From the NCBI RefSeq assembly GCF_002007485.1, contig NZ_CP015820.1:1302001-1366000 (forward strand): a stretch of 64,000 nt of DNA, in the 5' to 3' direction. Source of the stretch: Ditibartonella apihabitans. Its GTDB lineage: Bacteria; Pseudomonadota; Alphaproteobacteria; Rhizobiales; Rhizobiaceae. The notes beneath the pieces were generated by a model that saw nothing but the letters and a program-made list of their open reading frames with translations, was not told where the DNA came from and did no database searches. This document shows, piece by piece, positions 39,061 to 50,015 of this stretch. Numbering within the stretch: position 1 is the stretch's first letter; each line of letters opens with the position of its first letter. The position numbers and the translations under genes are program-made.

Positions 39061-42000
39061 TTATACAAGCTCGACATCGACAACACCGCGAATGGCTTTC
39101 ATAGCACCTGCTACCTGCGGAGTTACGCGATATTTATGCGGGAGCGAAACTTCTATTTCGCGGGCACCATTATCCTTGATGATAATGAAGCCTACATCCC
39201 CGTCGCCGCCACGCTCGAGGCTACTGCCGATTTCTTCTACCATATCGGCATTACGAACAAATATACGCATTGTTTTATGAATACGTTCTGCTTCATGTTC
39301 CAATGACTGAACTGTTTCTATCCGTAAACTGATACCTTCCGGACGATTTTCGGCATTAACTGTTATGACGACCGATTGCCCCGGTTCAAGCATATCTCCA
39401 TAGGCCGCCAATCCTTCCGAAAAAAGGATCGCTTCGAATTGTCCGGTCGGGTCGGAAAACTGGATAATGCCCATTTTCTTTCCCGATTTCGTCTTTCTTA
39501 CCTGTTTTGCACTGACCGTTCCGGCAAGACGACCGGCATTTGCCCCTCGCCGCACAGCATTGGAAAAATCGTTCCAGTTTTGAACGCGGAGTTTTTGCAA
39601 AACATCCTTATATTCATCCAATGGATGGGCAGATAGATAAAAACCAATGGCTTGAAACTCATGATGGAGCTTTTCAGCCGGCAACCAAGGCTTTGCCTCA
39701 GGCAATAAAAGTGGTTCTTTCGGTCCGTCGCTCATTCCGAAAATATCGGTCTGGCCGCTCCGGTTATCGTCAAGCACCCGCATTGAACGGGCATTGATGA
39801 CATCAATTCCTGCCACGAGCACTTCACGCGGAATATGGAAGCAGTCGAAGGCGCCGGCATGGATGAGACTTTCCATCACCCTCTTATTGACAATACGTGG
39901 ATCCGTGCGTTCGCAAAAATCTTCCAGATCTTTGAACGGCTTGTCGCCGCGTTTTTCCACAATGTGATTGACTGCAGGGTCGCCAACCCCCTTGATTGCT
40001 GCAAGTGAATAATAAATACGATTTTCGCCGACCTCGAACGCACGATAGGATGTCTGGACAGAAGGGGCGACAACTTCAATTCCAAGTCTTTCAGCTTCAC
40101 GCCGAAAATCATTGAGCTTCTCTGTGTTGCCCATTTCGTAAGTCATGGAAGCGGCTAAAAATTCAACCGGATAATGGGCTTTCATATAGGCCGTTTGATA
40201 AGAAACAAAAGCATAAGCTGCCGCATGGGATTTATTGAAACCATAATCAGCAAATTTTGCCAGCAAATCGAAGATCGAATTTGCCTGATTTTTATCCACG
40301 CCCCGTTCAACAGCTCCGGCAACGAAGTGGACACGCTGGCGCTCCATTTCTTCATGAATTTTCTTACCCATGGCGCGGCGCAAAAGGTCCGCTTGTCCAA
40401 GCGAATATCCCGCGAGCACCTGCGCGATCTGCATCACCTGTTCCTGATAGATGATGACGCCTTGGGTTTCCTTCACAAGATAATCTATTTTCGGGTGAAT
40501 GGAGGCAATCTCTTCTTCACCGTGTTTACGGGCAATATAGGTCGGGATATTCTCCATAGGACCCGGCCGGTAAAGTGCGACAAGGGCGGTAATATCCTCG
40601 ATACGGTCAGGTTTCATTCCGATAAGCGCCTTGCGCATGCCCGTACTTTCAACCTGGAATACCGCGACTGTTTCACCACGTGTCAGCATGTCATAAGTCG
40701 GTTTGTCATCAAGCGGAATATGGGAAAGATCGATCTTTATTCCTTTGCGCGCGACAAAATCGACAGCCGTCTTCAAAACTGTAAGGGTTTTCAAACCCAA
40801 AAAGTCGAACTTGACTAGCCCCGCTTTTTCAACAAATTTCATATTGAACTGCGTAACCGGCATATTCGAGCGCGGATCACGATACATTGGCACCAATTGC
40901 CACAAAGGCCGGTCGCCGATAACGATACCGGCGGCATGTGTGGATGTATGCCGATAAAGTCCCTCAAGCTGAAGTGCAATATCAAGGAGATGACCGACCG
41001 TTGGATCTTTTTTCTTTTCTTCCTCGAATTTTGGTTCATCCTTGATGGCTTTTGCAAGCTCGACGTTGTTTCCGGGCGTTTGCGGAACCAATTTGGAAAG
41101 ATAATCTACCTGACGATAAGGCATTTCAAGGACGCGACCGACATCGCGAATAACTGCTCGAGCCTGTAATTTACCGAGTGCAATAATTTGTGCAACTTGT
41201 TCGTTGCCATATTTGGATTGCACATAATGGATAACTTCTTCGCGTCTATCCTGACAGAAATCCACGTCAAAATCCGGCATGGATACGCGTTCCGGATTGA
41301 GAAAACGTTCAAACAGCAATGAAAAGCGCAACGGGTCTATATCGGTAATTGTCAAAGCATAGGCAACAAGCGAGCCTGCACCTGATCCACGTCCTGGCCC
41401 TACGGGGATATCATGCGCTTTTGCCCATTTGATGAAGTCAGAAACGATCAGGAAGTAGCCCGGAAACTGCATTTTTGTAATAATGGATATTTCATATTCC
41501 AGTCGTTCTTCGTAATCCTTAGGCGTATAACCTTCCGAAGGACCGGCCGTTTCAAGGCGCATCTTCAGCCCTTCTCTTGCCTGACGTATCATTTCGTCAG
41601 CTTCCGCTTTGACAGCTGCTGCAGGATCATCCGATTGACCGGTGAAACGTGGCAAAATCGGTTTTCTTGTCGGCGTATAGGCGTGACAGCGCATTGCAAT
41701 TTCAACGGTGTTGTCGATTGCCTCCGGAAGATCGGAAAACAGCTCGACCATTTCATCTTGCGATTTCAGGTAATGATCGGGTGTAACGCGCCTTCTGTCC
41801 GGATTGGATACAATTTGTCCTTCGGCAATTGCCAATAATGCATCATGCGCTTCATAACCGCTTTTATCTTTGAAAAAAGCTTCATTAGTCGCTACCAACG
41901 GTATGCCATATTTATAGGCGAGTTCGACAATTTCCGCTTCCGTTGCACGATCATAATTGCCGTGGCGCTGTAGTTCCATATATAGCCGGTCGCCGAAGGC

Positions 42001-42549
42001 TTTTTGCAGACGTTGCAAACGTTCGATAGCGCGATCTCTTTTATCTGCAACAATCGAGCTGTTTATCGGACCGTTCGGTCCACCGGTCAGGGCAATAATG
42101 CCCTCACTCAGTTCTGCGACCCATTCTATCCTCGCATTTGCGGGGTCAGTCTCGCTTTTATCGAGATAGGCACGGCTTACAAGATGCACCAAATTCTTGT
42201 AGCCCGTTTCGGTAGCTGCAAGGAGAACAATTGACGTAAAGTCCGAAGGATAACGCCATTTTGTAACACGTGGGTCATACCCCACATCTTCGAAGTCGAT
42301 AGCCAATTGGCAACCGATAATCGGTTGAATACCGTCGGCAAAACAATATTGGGTAAATTCGAGTGCACCGAAGAGATTATTTGTATCGGTAATCGCGATA
42401 GCCGGAGCATGGTCATGAAGGGCATATTTGATGACTTCTTTGACCTTTATTGCACCTTCCAACAATGAATAGGCCGAGTGAATCCTCAAATGGATAAACC
42501 GCGGGCGTTCAATTTCCTCGTTTTGTTTTTCAGTACTACCGTCAGACAC
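39061..42549 (-). CDS. dnaE: DNA polymerase III alpha subunit DnaE
   Basis: The replicative polymerase subunit, DnaE1 type, about 1162 residues. The N-terminal PHP domain opens with RPRFIHLRIHSAYSLLEGA. The catalytic acid residues are in MPDFDVDFCQDRREEVI. GPGRGSGAGSLVAYAL, the helix-hairpin-helix and an OB domain (RLAGTVSAKQVRKTKSGK) follow. I prefer the GTG at 42549 (VSDGSTEKQ), which has a GGAAAG site at the right distance. The frame runs on to a TTG at 42627, adding 26 residues unlike the family. This full-length single polymerase is the housekeeping one, not DnaE2. Confidence 0.95.
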   Translation of the reverse strand: MSDGSTEKQNEEIERPRFIHLRIHSAYSLLEGAIKVKEVIKYALHDHAPAIAITDTNNLFGALEFTQYCFADGIQPIIGCQLAIDFEDVGYDPRVTKWRYPSDFTSIVLLAATETGYKNLVHLVSRAYLDKSETDPANARIEWVAELSEGIIALTGGPNGPINSSIVADKRDRAIERLQRLQKAFGDRLYMELQRHGNYDRATEAEIVELAYKYGIPLVATNEAFFKDKSGYEAHDALLAIAEGQIVSNPDRRRVTPDHYLKSQDEMVELFSDLPEAIDNTVEIAMRCHAYTPTRKPILPRFTGQSDDPAAAVKAEADEMIRQAREGLKMRLETAGPSEGYTPKDYEERLEYEISIITKMQFPGYFLIVSDFIKWAKAHDIPVGPGRGSGAGSLVAYALTITDIDPLRFSLLFERFLNPERVSMPDFDVDFCQDRREEVIHYVQSKYGNEQVAQIIALGKLQARAVIRDVGRVLEMPYRQVDYLSKLVPQTPGNNVELAKAIKDEPKFEEEKKKDPTVGHLLDIALQLEGLYRHTSTHAAGIVIGDRPLWQLVPMYRDPRSNMPVTQFNMKFVEKAGLVKFDFLGLKTLTVLKTAVDFVARKGIKIDLSHIPLDDKPTYDMLTRGETVAVFQVESTGMRKALIGMKPDRIEDITALVALYRPGPMENIPTYIARKHGEEEIASIHPKIDYLVKETQGVIIYQEQVMQIAQVLAGYSLGQADLLRRAMGKKIHEEMERQRVHFVAGAVERGVDKNQANSIFDLLAKFADYGFNKSHAAAYAFVSYQTAYMKAHYPVEFLAASMTYEMGNTEKLNDFRREAERLGIEVVAPSVQTSYRAFEVGENRIYYSLAAIKGVGDPAVNHIVEKRGDKPFKDLEDFCERTDPRIVNKRVMESLIHAGAFDCFHIPREVLVAGIDVINARSMRVLDDNRSGQTDIFGMSDGPKEPLLLPEAKPWLPAEKLHHEFQAIGFYLSAHPLDEYKDVLQKLRVQNWNDFSNAVRRGANAGRLAGTVSAKQVRKTKSGKKMGIIQFSDPTGQFEAILFSEGLAAYGDMLEPGQSVVITVNAENRPEGISLRIETVQSLEHEAERIHKTMRIFVRNADMVEEIGSSLERGGDGDVGFIIIKDNGAREIEVSLPHKYRVTPQVAGAMKAIRGVVDVELV

Positions 42550-43591
42550 GTTCAATCTTTCCAATAATTGTTCGCGATCGCCACGACAAGAAATGTCAAT
42601 GATTCTGCCAGATTCTCTCGTGATCAAAGCAGCTCTCGATCATCATCACGACGGGCTCAGGAAGGCTTTCATAGCTTTGGGCGAAGGCCCCGGCTTGCAA
42701 CATCAGCCCCAACTCGCAAAATCACGCTTTTGTTTTAGAACGTTATTAACCAGATTCCTATCGTTGTCACGAACAAACTCACAGAAACAAAGGACAACAC
42801 ATCATATAAAATTTCAGACATCAGCTTTTCCTTTCTTGTTATGTATCCTTTATGTTCTTGTTTTGTTCTGTTTTCAAGTTTTTATTTTCGCCATGCTTTC
42901 CATAGTTAATGATTTATTTCCATGAATGATATTTCCTCTCACAATTTCAATAGAGAGAAATATTCTCGTCAGGACTTTGTCCTTGCAATCAAGGTTCGGT
43001 TACACGTTATCTTTTCCCAGATATTCGACTGATACAGGGTTTCCGATCCCGCCCGGTCCTGCATTTTTAAATGAGAAGTTTCGCTTAAGCGGCATCCGTC
43101 AGCACTTTCGCAATGATCGGCCGATTGTTTTGAGGCTTAAAATATCCAATCCGCACAAAACGACAATACGAATGTTTCAAACTATCAGGCTTTTAAAAAA
43201 CAGGCGCCTATCCGGTCCTCAAGATGCATGTTAAAGGTCAAAATAGTCGAACATGCTTTTTCTGCAATCATTCTTTTGAATTTAAAAAAATTCCGTTGTT
43301 GTTGAATGGAGTGAGATCTTCGAGGAACTCCTGCTACAACCTGTTCGAGGTTTCGAATTGTTATGCCCCACGTCGAATAGGAGAATAGCAAAAGACCAGT
43401 CTATCCGGCATATGCAGTGAGAGACCAATAGCAATTATCGTCATTTCAAAAGGAATGACATTTGTTCCTTTTTGACCGTACGGAAAAACTTTCCTCGCGA
43501 TTTTCGAAACCGTTTCAGCTTCAAAAGTTTTAGCTGATGAACAGGATTTTGATACTGGTAAAAATGGTTTCCCGCCGCTAAATTCATAGCC
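42550..43591. other. Intergenic region between divergent dnaE and recG
   Basis: Just over 1 kb with no credible gene. A 102-codon frame at 42926-43234 has no family features and no ribosome-binding site. It is AT-rich and holds the promoters of dnaE and recG. No repeat or RNA gene was recognised. The size is unusual between two housekeeping genes and suggests a lost gene. Confidence 0.45.
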
Positions 43592-45700
43592 ATGCGACCG
43601 ACATTACTTGACCCATTTTTTGCGACGATACGAAGCCTTTCTGGCATAGGGCCAAAGGTCGGCTTAACGATATCCAAACTCCTGAACATCGATCCGGCAC
43701 AAGACGAACCCCGACTTATCGATCTCATCCAGTTAATGCCACACTCTGTTATCGACCGCAGACAGCGCCCCGGGGTTGCTTTTGCGTTAGACGGTGCTGT
43801 TACGACTGCCGAGATAGTTGTCGATTATCATCAGGCTCCTCCAAGCAATAATAAACGCCTTCCCTATAGGATATTCGGTCATGACGACACGGGGGAAATT
43901 ACCTTGGTGTTTTTTCATGCTCAACCAAATTGGCTAAAAAGCCAATTGCCCGAGGGCGAAAAAGTTATTGTTTCCGGTAAAGTGGAACGCTTTAACGGCC
44001 ATGTTACCATGGTTCATCCCGATTACATCGTTCCGTCATCACAGAGTGAAAAACTGCCACTTATAGAGCCCGTTTACCCGCTAACGGCAGGTTTGTCGGG
44101 AAAAACTTTAGGCCGTGCAATAGGTGAAGCACTTGACCGGTTACCCTTGTTACCGGAATGGATTGATCACACAATGCTCAAACAATCCGGCTTTCCATCC
44201 TTCGGCGTCGCTTTGCGCCGAATTCACACACCGGTAGACCCCGCCGATGTCAGTGTCGACAGTCTACCCAGAAAACGCCTTGCTTATGATGAGTTTCTAG
44301 CCGGTCAATTAGCGCTGGGGTTAGTCCGGCACAAAACCAAGAAATTGGCTGGTAAAGCCAATCCCCCAAGAGGCACATATACAAAAAAACTCCTGCACGT
44401 CCTACCCTTCACTTTGACGAAAGGTCAAGAAGCGGCCATTGCCGAAATATCGCAAGACCTCGCCTCGAACGAGGCAATGTTGAGATTGTTACAAGGTGAT
44501 GTCGGATCAGGTAAAACTGTGGTGGCTTTTATGGCAATGGCACAAATTGCCGAAAATGGCGGTCAATCCGCACTCATGGCGCCTACTGAAGTTCTGGCAC
44601 AGCAACATTTTGCAACAATCAGCCCTTTGGCTGAAAAAATCGGCCTGAAAACCGTTTTGTTGACTGGCCGCGAAAAAGGTAAAAGTCGCGAAAAAATTCT
44701 CGCCGACATAAAAAGCGGGCAAACTGCGTTTATCATCGGGACGCATGCACTTATTCAGGACAGCGTCGACTATCATAATCTCTCGCTTGCAATTATTGAC
44801 GAACAGCATCGTTTTGGCGTTCATCAACGCCTTAATCTTTTGGCCAAGGGCATCCGACCCGATATGCTTGTCATGACCGCCACCCCTATTCCACGAACTT
44901 TAGTTATGACTGCATTTGGCGACATGGATGTTTCACAACTAAAAGAAAAGCCGTCAGGGAGGAAACCGGTAACCACAGCTATTTTACCGGAAGAGCGATT
45001 GGCAGAGCTCCTCGACCGCGTCAGTGTGGCACTTCAACGTGGTGACAAGATTTATTGGATATGCCCACTGGTCGAGGAGTCAGAAAGCCTGGAGCTCACA
45101 TCCGTTGAAAAACGATTTGAATTTCTCCATGCCCGTTTTGGCAATATTGTGGGAATTGTTCACGGTAAAATGGCTGCCACCGAAAAAGATCAGGCGATGC
45201 AGGATTTCAAGCAAGGCAAAACGCGTTTGCTTGTCGCTACCACCGTCGTGGAAGTCGGCGTCGATGTCCCTGACGCATCGATTATGATTATCGAGCATGC
45301 CGAACGGTTTGGTCTTTCACAGCTTCATCAGTTACGTGGACGAGTTGGAAGAGGTGACAAACAATCATCTTGTATTTTGCTTTATAAGGCACCGATTGGT
45401 AAAATTGCCGAAGCGAGACTGAATGTCATGCGTGAAACGCAAGATGGCTTTCGTATTGCCGAGGAAGATTTACGACTTCGTGGCGAAGGTGAAGTATTAG
45501 GAACCAGACAATCCGGACTTCCCGAATTTCACATGGCCGATCTTGAAGTTCACAGCGATTTATTGGCAATTGCCCGAAAGGATGCGCGCCTCATACTCGA
45601 AAAAGACCCGCAACTCATGTCGGAACGCGGTCAGGCATTGCGACTGTTGCTTTACCTTTTCCGCCAGGACGGGGCCATAAAATTACTTCGGGCTGGTTAA
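43592..45700 (+). CDS. recG: ATP-dependent DNA helicase RecG
   Basis: RecG (702 residues) rewinds stalled replication forks and Holliday junctions. The N-terminal wedge domain is followed by the helicase core: Walker A GDVGSGKT, motif II DEQH (IIDEQHRFGVHQR), ATPIPRT, and the QLRGRVGRGDKQSS motif VI. The C-terminal block EDLRLRGEGEVLGTRQSGLPEF is diagnostic. The ATG at 43592 is taken. The next gene starts four bases after its stop. Confidence 0.96.
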   Translation: MRPTLLDPFFATIRSLSGIGPKVGLTISKLLNIDPAQDEPRLIDLIQLMPHSVIDRRQRPGVAFALDGAVTTAEIVVDYHQAPPSNNKRLPYRIFGHDDTGEITLVFFHAQPNWLKSQLPEGEKVIVSGKVERFNGHVTMVHPDYIVPSSQSEKLPLIEPVYPLTAGLSGKTLGRAIGEALDRLPLLPEWIDHTMLKQSGFPSFGVALRRIHTPVDPADVSVDSLPRKRLAYDEFLAGQLALGLVRHKTKKLAGKANPPRGTYTKKLLHVLPFTLTKGQEAAIAEISQDLASNEAMLRLLQGDVGSGKTVVAFMAMAQIAENGGQSALMAPTEVLAQQHFATISPLAEKIGLKTVLLTGREKGKSREKILADIKSGQTAFIIGTHALIQDSVDYHNLSLAIIDEQHRFGVHQRLNLLAKGIRPDMLVMTATPIPRTLVMTAFGDMDVSQLKEKPSGRKPVTTAILPEERLAELLDRVSVALQRGDKIYWICPLVEESESLELTSVEKRFEFLHARFGNIVGIVHGKMAATEKDQAMQDFKQGKTRLLVATTVVEVGVDVPDASIMIIEHAERFGLSQLHQLRGRVGRGDKQSSCILLYKAPIGKIAEARLNVMRETQDGFRIAEEDLRLRGEGEVLGTRQSGLPEFHMADLEVHSDLLAIARKDARLILEKDPQLMSERGQALRLLLYLFRQDGAIKLLRAG

Positions 45701-45703
45701 ATC

Positions 45704-46609
45704 ATGAAAAAGAACCATATCATCACGCCGCTTTTGATAACGCTCACCGGAATATTGGTAACGGTGGGAAGTTTTATGTTTTTCAGACAAACACCAACGT
45801 TCGAAAAGCCTGAAAGCACCCCGCAGGGTTCCAATCCGCCCATCGTAACCGAGCCACAACAACAAGATCAAAAGCCTCACGAAACGCCAAAAAAAATCAC
45901 AACACACAATTTCTGCTACCACCAGAAATTCGAAAATAAATCTTATATTGTTTGCGAGGTCGATCCCGAAAAATATGATATTTCGCTTTTTCTAAACAAT
46001 GCAAACGGTGAACCTTTCAAATATTTTCGCAACGTTGAAAAATATTTACGGGAACAAGGGAAAACGATTGCTTTTGCTGTCAATGGCGGCATGTACCACA
46101 AGGATTTTTCAGCGGTGGGCCTTTATATTGAAAATGGCAAAACGCTTCATCCCGTTTCTACCAAGGATGGGCCGGGAAATTTTCATATGAAGCCGAACGG
46201 TATTTTCTTTGTCGAGGGGAAAAAAGCCGGTGTTATGGATACGGATAGATTTCTGAAATCGACAATCAAACCGGATATTGCAACACAATCCGGGCCGATG
46301 CTCGTCATCGAAAACAAAATTCATCCACGGTTTATTGTCAACTCGCCTTACCTTGAATATCGCAATGGCGTTGGCATCAGAACAGATGGAACTGTTGTTT
46401 TTGTCAATTCCGAAGGACGAGTGAATTTTGAAGAATTCGCGCGGTTTTTTCGTGATGAAATGAAAACCCCGAACGCGCTTTTCCTTGACGGGTCAGTCTC
46501 AAGCCTCTACGCCCCCGAACTGAAACGTTATGATTGGTGGTATGGGCTTGGTCCTATTATTGCTGTTGCTATTCCTTTGGAGACGCAGGATTCAAAATCC
46601 GGCAATTAA
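45704..46609 (+). CDS. Phosphodiester glycosidase family (NAGPA-like, DUF2233) protein
   Basis: A 301-residue protein with one N-terminal membrane anchor or uncleaved signal (LLITLTGILVTVGSFMFF), a Pro/Gln-rich linker to about residue 65, then the NAGPA-like domain. AFAVNGGMYHKDFSAVGLY, GPMLVIENKIHPRF, RNGVGIRTDGTVVFVNS and ALFLDGSVSSLYAPEL are the conserved blocks. Family members hydrolyse phosphodiester-linked sugars, the mammalian one uncovering mannose-6-phosphate. It probably works in the periplasm on envelope glycans. It begins four bases after recG. Its substrate is unknown. Confidence 0.82.
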   Translation: MKKNHIITPLLITLTGILVTVGSFMFFRQTPTFEKPESTPQGSNPPIVTEPQQQDQKPHETPKKITTHNFCYHQKFENKSYIVCEVDPEKYDISLFLNNANGEPFKYFRNVEKYLREQGKTIAFAVNGGMYHKDFSAVGLYIENGKTLHPVSTKDGPGNFHMKPNGIFFVEGKKAGVMDTDRFLKSTIKPDIATQSGPMLVIENKIHPRFIVNSPYLEYRNGVGIRTDGTVVFVNSEGRVNFEEFARFFRDEMKTPNALFLDGSVSSLYAPELKRYDWWYGLGPIIAVAIPLETQDSKSGN

Positions 46610-46610
46610 T

Positions 46611-46650
46611 ATCATTCCTCCCCATAAACGAGGAGGAATGATTATTTTTT
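46611..46650. terminator. Terminator between the glycosidase gene and glmS
   Basis: ATCATTCCTCC (46611-46621) and GGAGGAATGAT (46632-46642) form a perfect 11-bp stem with a 10-base loop and a T run (46645-46650). It begins two bases after the stop of the glycosidase gene and could also act on the convergent glmS. Confidence 0.9.
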
Positions 46651-46669
46651 AGCAAATTAAATATCGGTT

Positions 46670-48493
46670 CTATTCAACGGTTACAGATTTAGCGAGGTTG
46701 CGTGGCTGATCTACGTCTGTACCAAGCAGTACTGCCGTGTGATAAGCAATCAACTGGACCGGAACTGCATAAACAATAGGTGCAATGAATTCCGGAACGT
46801 CCGGCATAACAATCGTTGACAGGCTATTCACCCCTGCTTTAGCCACACCATCCTTATCTGTAATCAGAATAATGCGTCCGCCGCGCGCAGCCACTTCCTG
46901 CAAATTGGAAACCGTTTTGTCAAACCACCTATCATGTGGCGCGACCACAATAACAGGCATGTTTTCATCAATAAGTGCGATTGGCCCGTGTTTCAACTCA
47001 CCGGCTGCATATCCCTCGGCGTGGATATAGGACAGCTCCTTGAGCTTGAGAGCGCCTTCCAAGGCAATTGGATAAGACGTGCCGCGACCAATATAGAGAA
47101 TGTTCTTAACACTCATAAGATCACGACATATTTCTTCAATATCACTATCAAGTTTCAGAACATCCGTAATAATTCTGGGAAGTTCGGAAAGTTGTTGAAC
47201 CATTTTCTGTTCGTTTTTCCGGTCAAGCATACCTCGGTGTTTGGCAGCAGTCAGAACAACCGATGCCAGAGCGGACAATTGACAGGTAAAAGCTTTTGTC
47301 GAGGCAACACCTATTTCGGGGCCGGCAAGCGTTGGGAACATAAAATCCGCTTCTCTTGCCATGGTTGATTCGAGAACATTGACAACAGTTGCTGTTTTTA
47401 TTCCTTTGGCCCGACAATATCGCAAGGATGCAAGTGTGTCAGCGGTTTCCCCCGACTGTGACACGAACATCGCCAAGGTTTTATCGGTCATAGGCGGCTC
47501 GCGATATCTGAATTCCGAAGCAACATCATTTTCGACAATCAGCCCGCATAATTTTTCAAACCAATAACGTGCTACCAATGTCGAATAATAGGCTGTTCCG
47601 CAACTTGCAAAGACCAAACGATCAATATTGGCCCAATTGATCAGATTGGCAGATTCATTGACCTTGCCAGCCCCCAAATCGACATAATGGGCCAGAGTGT
47701 GCGAAATGACCTCAGGCTGTTCGAACATTTCCTTATGCATGAAATGGCGATGATTACTTTTCGAAACAAGAAAAGCATTACCTGAAGATGTCGATATTTC
47801 ACGTTCGACAATCCGGTCATCGGCATCATAGATTGTTGCACTATTGTGGGTAAGTACAACCCAATCACCGTCTTCCAGATAGCTGATGCGATCGGTGAAT
47901 GGAGCAAGCGCTATCGCGTCCGACCCGACGAACATTTCGCCTTTACCATAACCGATAGCAAGTGGCGGGCCAAAGCGAGCCGCAATCATCAGGTCTTCTT
48001 CACCTTCAAAAATCAGAGCAACAGCATAAGCGCCGCGCAACCGCTTGAGGCTAACACGCATTGCCTCGACCGGTGTCAATCCACCTTTTATTTCTCTGGT
48101 CACGAGATGAGCCAGAACTTCGGTATCCGTATCAGATTCAAAAACACAGCCATCAGCTACGAGTTCGTCCCGCAATTCGGCGAAATTTTCGATAATGCCG
48201 TTATGAACCACAGCTACTTTTTCAGTCATCTGCGGATGAGCATTACGTTCAATCGGTGCGCCATGGGTAGCCCAACGGGTGTGTCCAATGCCAATTTCGC
48301 CCTTCAGCGGCGTTTTTTTCAGTTTTTCCTCGAGATTGACGAGCTTACCGGGGGCTCGTAAGCGTCCAAGATGACCTTGGTAGACAGTAGCAATGCCTGC
48401 GGAGTCGTAACCCCGATATTCAAGCCTTTTCAAACCGTCAAGCAGCAAAGGTGCCACGTCCCTTTTACCAAGGATTCCAATAATTCCGCACAT
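46670..48493 (-). CDS. glmS: Glutamine-fructose-6-phosphate aminotransferase (isomerizing)
   Basis: GlmS (607 residues) makes glucosamine-6-phosphate from glutamine and fructose-6-phosphate, the first step to UDP-GlcNAc for peptidoglycan and LPS. The N-terminal nucleophile is Cys2 (MCGIIG), and GIGHTRWATHG with NGIIENFAELR are glutaminase motifs. The C-terminal part has two SIS domains (SQSGETADT, ELSYIHAEGYAAGELKHGP) and ends in the invariant KSVTVE. It lies downstream of glmU in the same direction, the usual alphaproteobacterial arrangement. Confidence 0.97.
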   Translation of the reverse strand: MCGIIGILGKRDVAPLLLDGLKRLEYRGYDSAGIATVYQGHLGRLRAPGKLVNLEEKLKKTPLKGEIGIGHTRWATHGAPIERNAHPQMTEKVAVVHNGIIENFAELRDELVADGCVFESDTDTEVLAHLVTREIKGGLTPVEAMRVSLKRLRGAYAVALIFEGEEDLMIAARFGPPLAIGYGKGEMFVGSDAIALAPFTDRISYLEDGDWVVLTHNSATIYDADDRIVEREISTSSGNAFLVSKSNHRHFMHKEMFEQPEVISHTLAHYVDLGAGKVNESANLINWANIDRLVFASCGTAYYSTLVARYWFEKLCGLIVENDVASEFRYREPPMTDKTLAMFVSQSGETADTLASLRYCRAKGIKTATVVNVLESTMAREADFMFPTLAGPEIGVASTKAFTCQLSALASVVLTAAKHRGMLDRKNEQKMVQQLSELPRIITDVLKLDSDIEEICRDLMSVKNILYIGRGTSYPIALEGALKLKELSYIHAEGYAAGELKHGPIALIDENMPVIVVAPHDRWFDKTVSNLQEVAARGGRIILITDKDGVAKAGVNSLSTIVMPDVPEFIAPIVYAVPVQLIAYHTAVLLGTDVDQPRNLAKSVTVE

Positions 48494-48649
48494 ATAAAAC
48501 TTCGCTCCGGGTATAAATCTGTTTATTAGAAGAGTTAGGACAGAATAACCAATTTAAAAGTGTTTTTGTTCCTGACTTTTCTGGCCTGGGTTAGTTCTAG
48601 ATAGAAAATAATTCCCTTTTTTTAAATGTCAAAAATGGCTTTTTTTCTG

Positions 48650-50008
48650 TCATAAACTATTTTTTGTTTTCATTGACGAGAACCTTTGTCTCAACAAATC
48701 CGCTCGTCCTTCTTTGTTTATCTGCCTTGCGCGACCAAAGGCCACACAATTTTCTGGTACCGCTTCGGTTATTACACTGCCCGACGCAACGTAAGCACCT
48801 TTACCAATTTCAACAGGCGCGACCAGAGCGGAATTTGACCCGATGAATGCATTCTCGCCGATAATCGTTTTCCACTTGTTAAAGCCGTCGTAATTACAGG
48901 TTATGGTTCCCGCGCCGATATTGGTGCCGCGACCAATTTCTGCGTCCCCAATATAAGTAAGATGGTTGACTTTGGCCTTTTCACCAATTTTTGCATTTTT
49001 TATCTCGCAAAAATTACCGACTTTTGAAGAATTCTCGAGAATCGCTCCGGGACGCAAACGCGCATAAGGCCCGATTTCCGAATGCGTTTTGACAATTGCC
49101 CCTTCCAAATGGCTAAAGCCATGAATTACAACGCCGGTTTCCACTTTTACATTACGACCGAAGAAAACATTCGGTTCAATAATGACATCGCGGGCGATTT
49201 CGGTGTCATATGAAAAATAAAGGGTTTCCGGTCGCAGCATTGTTACGCCGGATAACATGAGTTCTTTGGCCTTACGTTTTTGCCACAACGCTTCGGCTTC
49301 GGCGAGTTCAACGCGTGTATTCACACCTAGAACATTCTCGACCGGTATCGTAATTGCTCTGACATCCAGTCCTTGAGAAACACCGATTGTAACAACATCC
49401 GTGAGGTAATATTCTTTTTTTGCGTTTTCATTTTTAATTTGTTCAAGCAATGAAAGAGCACGTTTGCCATTCAACGCCATAACACCGCCATTACAGAATT
49501 TTATCTTTTTCTGTTCAATGTTTGCGTCTTTTTCTTCGACAATTGCTTGAAGTTTTCCGTCTTTTTCAATCAAACGACCGTAGCCTGACGGATTTTCGGT
49601 TTCAAACCCCATTACAACAATGTCGGCACCGTTCGCGAGCTCATCACGCCCGCGATTGAGCGAAGCTAACTCGATGAGTGGTGTATCACCAAAAACAACC
49701 AGCACATCATCAAAATTTTGGACCAGCATTTCGCGCGCCGCCAGTGCTGCATGCGCAGTGCCAAGTCGTTCTTTTTGAACATATATTTTGGCACTTTTGG
49801 AAAAGTCTCTCACCACCGAAGATACCTCTTCGGCTCCCTTCCCGACAACAACTGCTATTTCACTATTTTCAAGTGCCTGAACTTGCCGAACGACGTGGCA
49901 AACCAAAGGCAAACCGGCAATTTTATGCAGCACCTTCGGCAAATCCGATTTCATTCTCGTGCCTTCGCCTGCTGCTAGAATTATTGAGAGACAGCTACGG
50001 TTAATCAT
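48650..50008 (-). CDS. glmU: Bifunctional UDP-GlcNAc pyrophosphorylase / GlcN-1-P acetyltransferase
   Basis: GlmU, 452 residues, acetylates glucosamine-1-phosphate and makes UDP-GlcNAc. The N-terminal nucleotidyltransferase shows [18 protein letters not shown] and FGDTPLIE. The C-terminal left-handed beta-helix has hexapeptide repeats ([34 protein letters not shown]). I take the ATG at 50008, which has a good AAAGGG ribosome-binding site; the frame extends 23 residues further but overlaps ccdA. ccdA ends 7 bases upstream, so the two are co-transcribed; glmS follows 156 bases later. Confidence 0.96.
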   Translation of the reverse strand: MINRSCLSIILAAGEGTRMKSDLPKVLHKIAGLPLVCHVVRQVQALENSEIAVVVGKGAEEVSSVVRDFSKSAKIYVQKERLGTAHAALAAREMLVQNFDDVLVVFGDTPLIELASLNRGRDELANGADIVVMGFETENPSGYGRLIEKDGKLQAIVEEKDANIEQKKIKFCNGGVMALNGKRALSLLEQIKNENAKKEYYLTDVVTIGVSQGLDVRAITIPVENVLGVNTRVELAEAEALWQKRKAKELMLSGVTMLRPETLYFSYDTEIARDVIIEPNVFFGRNVKVETGVVIHGFSHLEGAIVKTHSEIGPYARLRPGAILENSSKVGNFCEIKNAKIGEKAKVNHLTYIGDAEIGRGTNIGAGTITCNYDGFNKWKTIIGENAFIGSNSALVAPVEIGKGAYVASGSVITEAVPENCVAFGRARQINKEGRADLLRQRFSSMKTKNSL

Positions 50009-50015
50009 TTGCCCT

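Noticed and set aside
42926..43234. 102-codon frame upstream of recG
   Set aside because: No family similarity, no ribosome-binding site and low-complexity composition.
43441..43728. 95-codon frame on the minus strand at the recG start
   Set aside because: It overlaps the recG N-terminus, which is well conserved. The minus frame shows no family.
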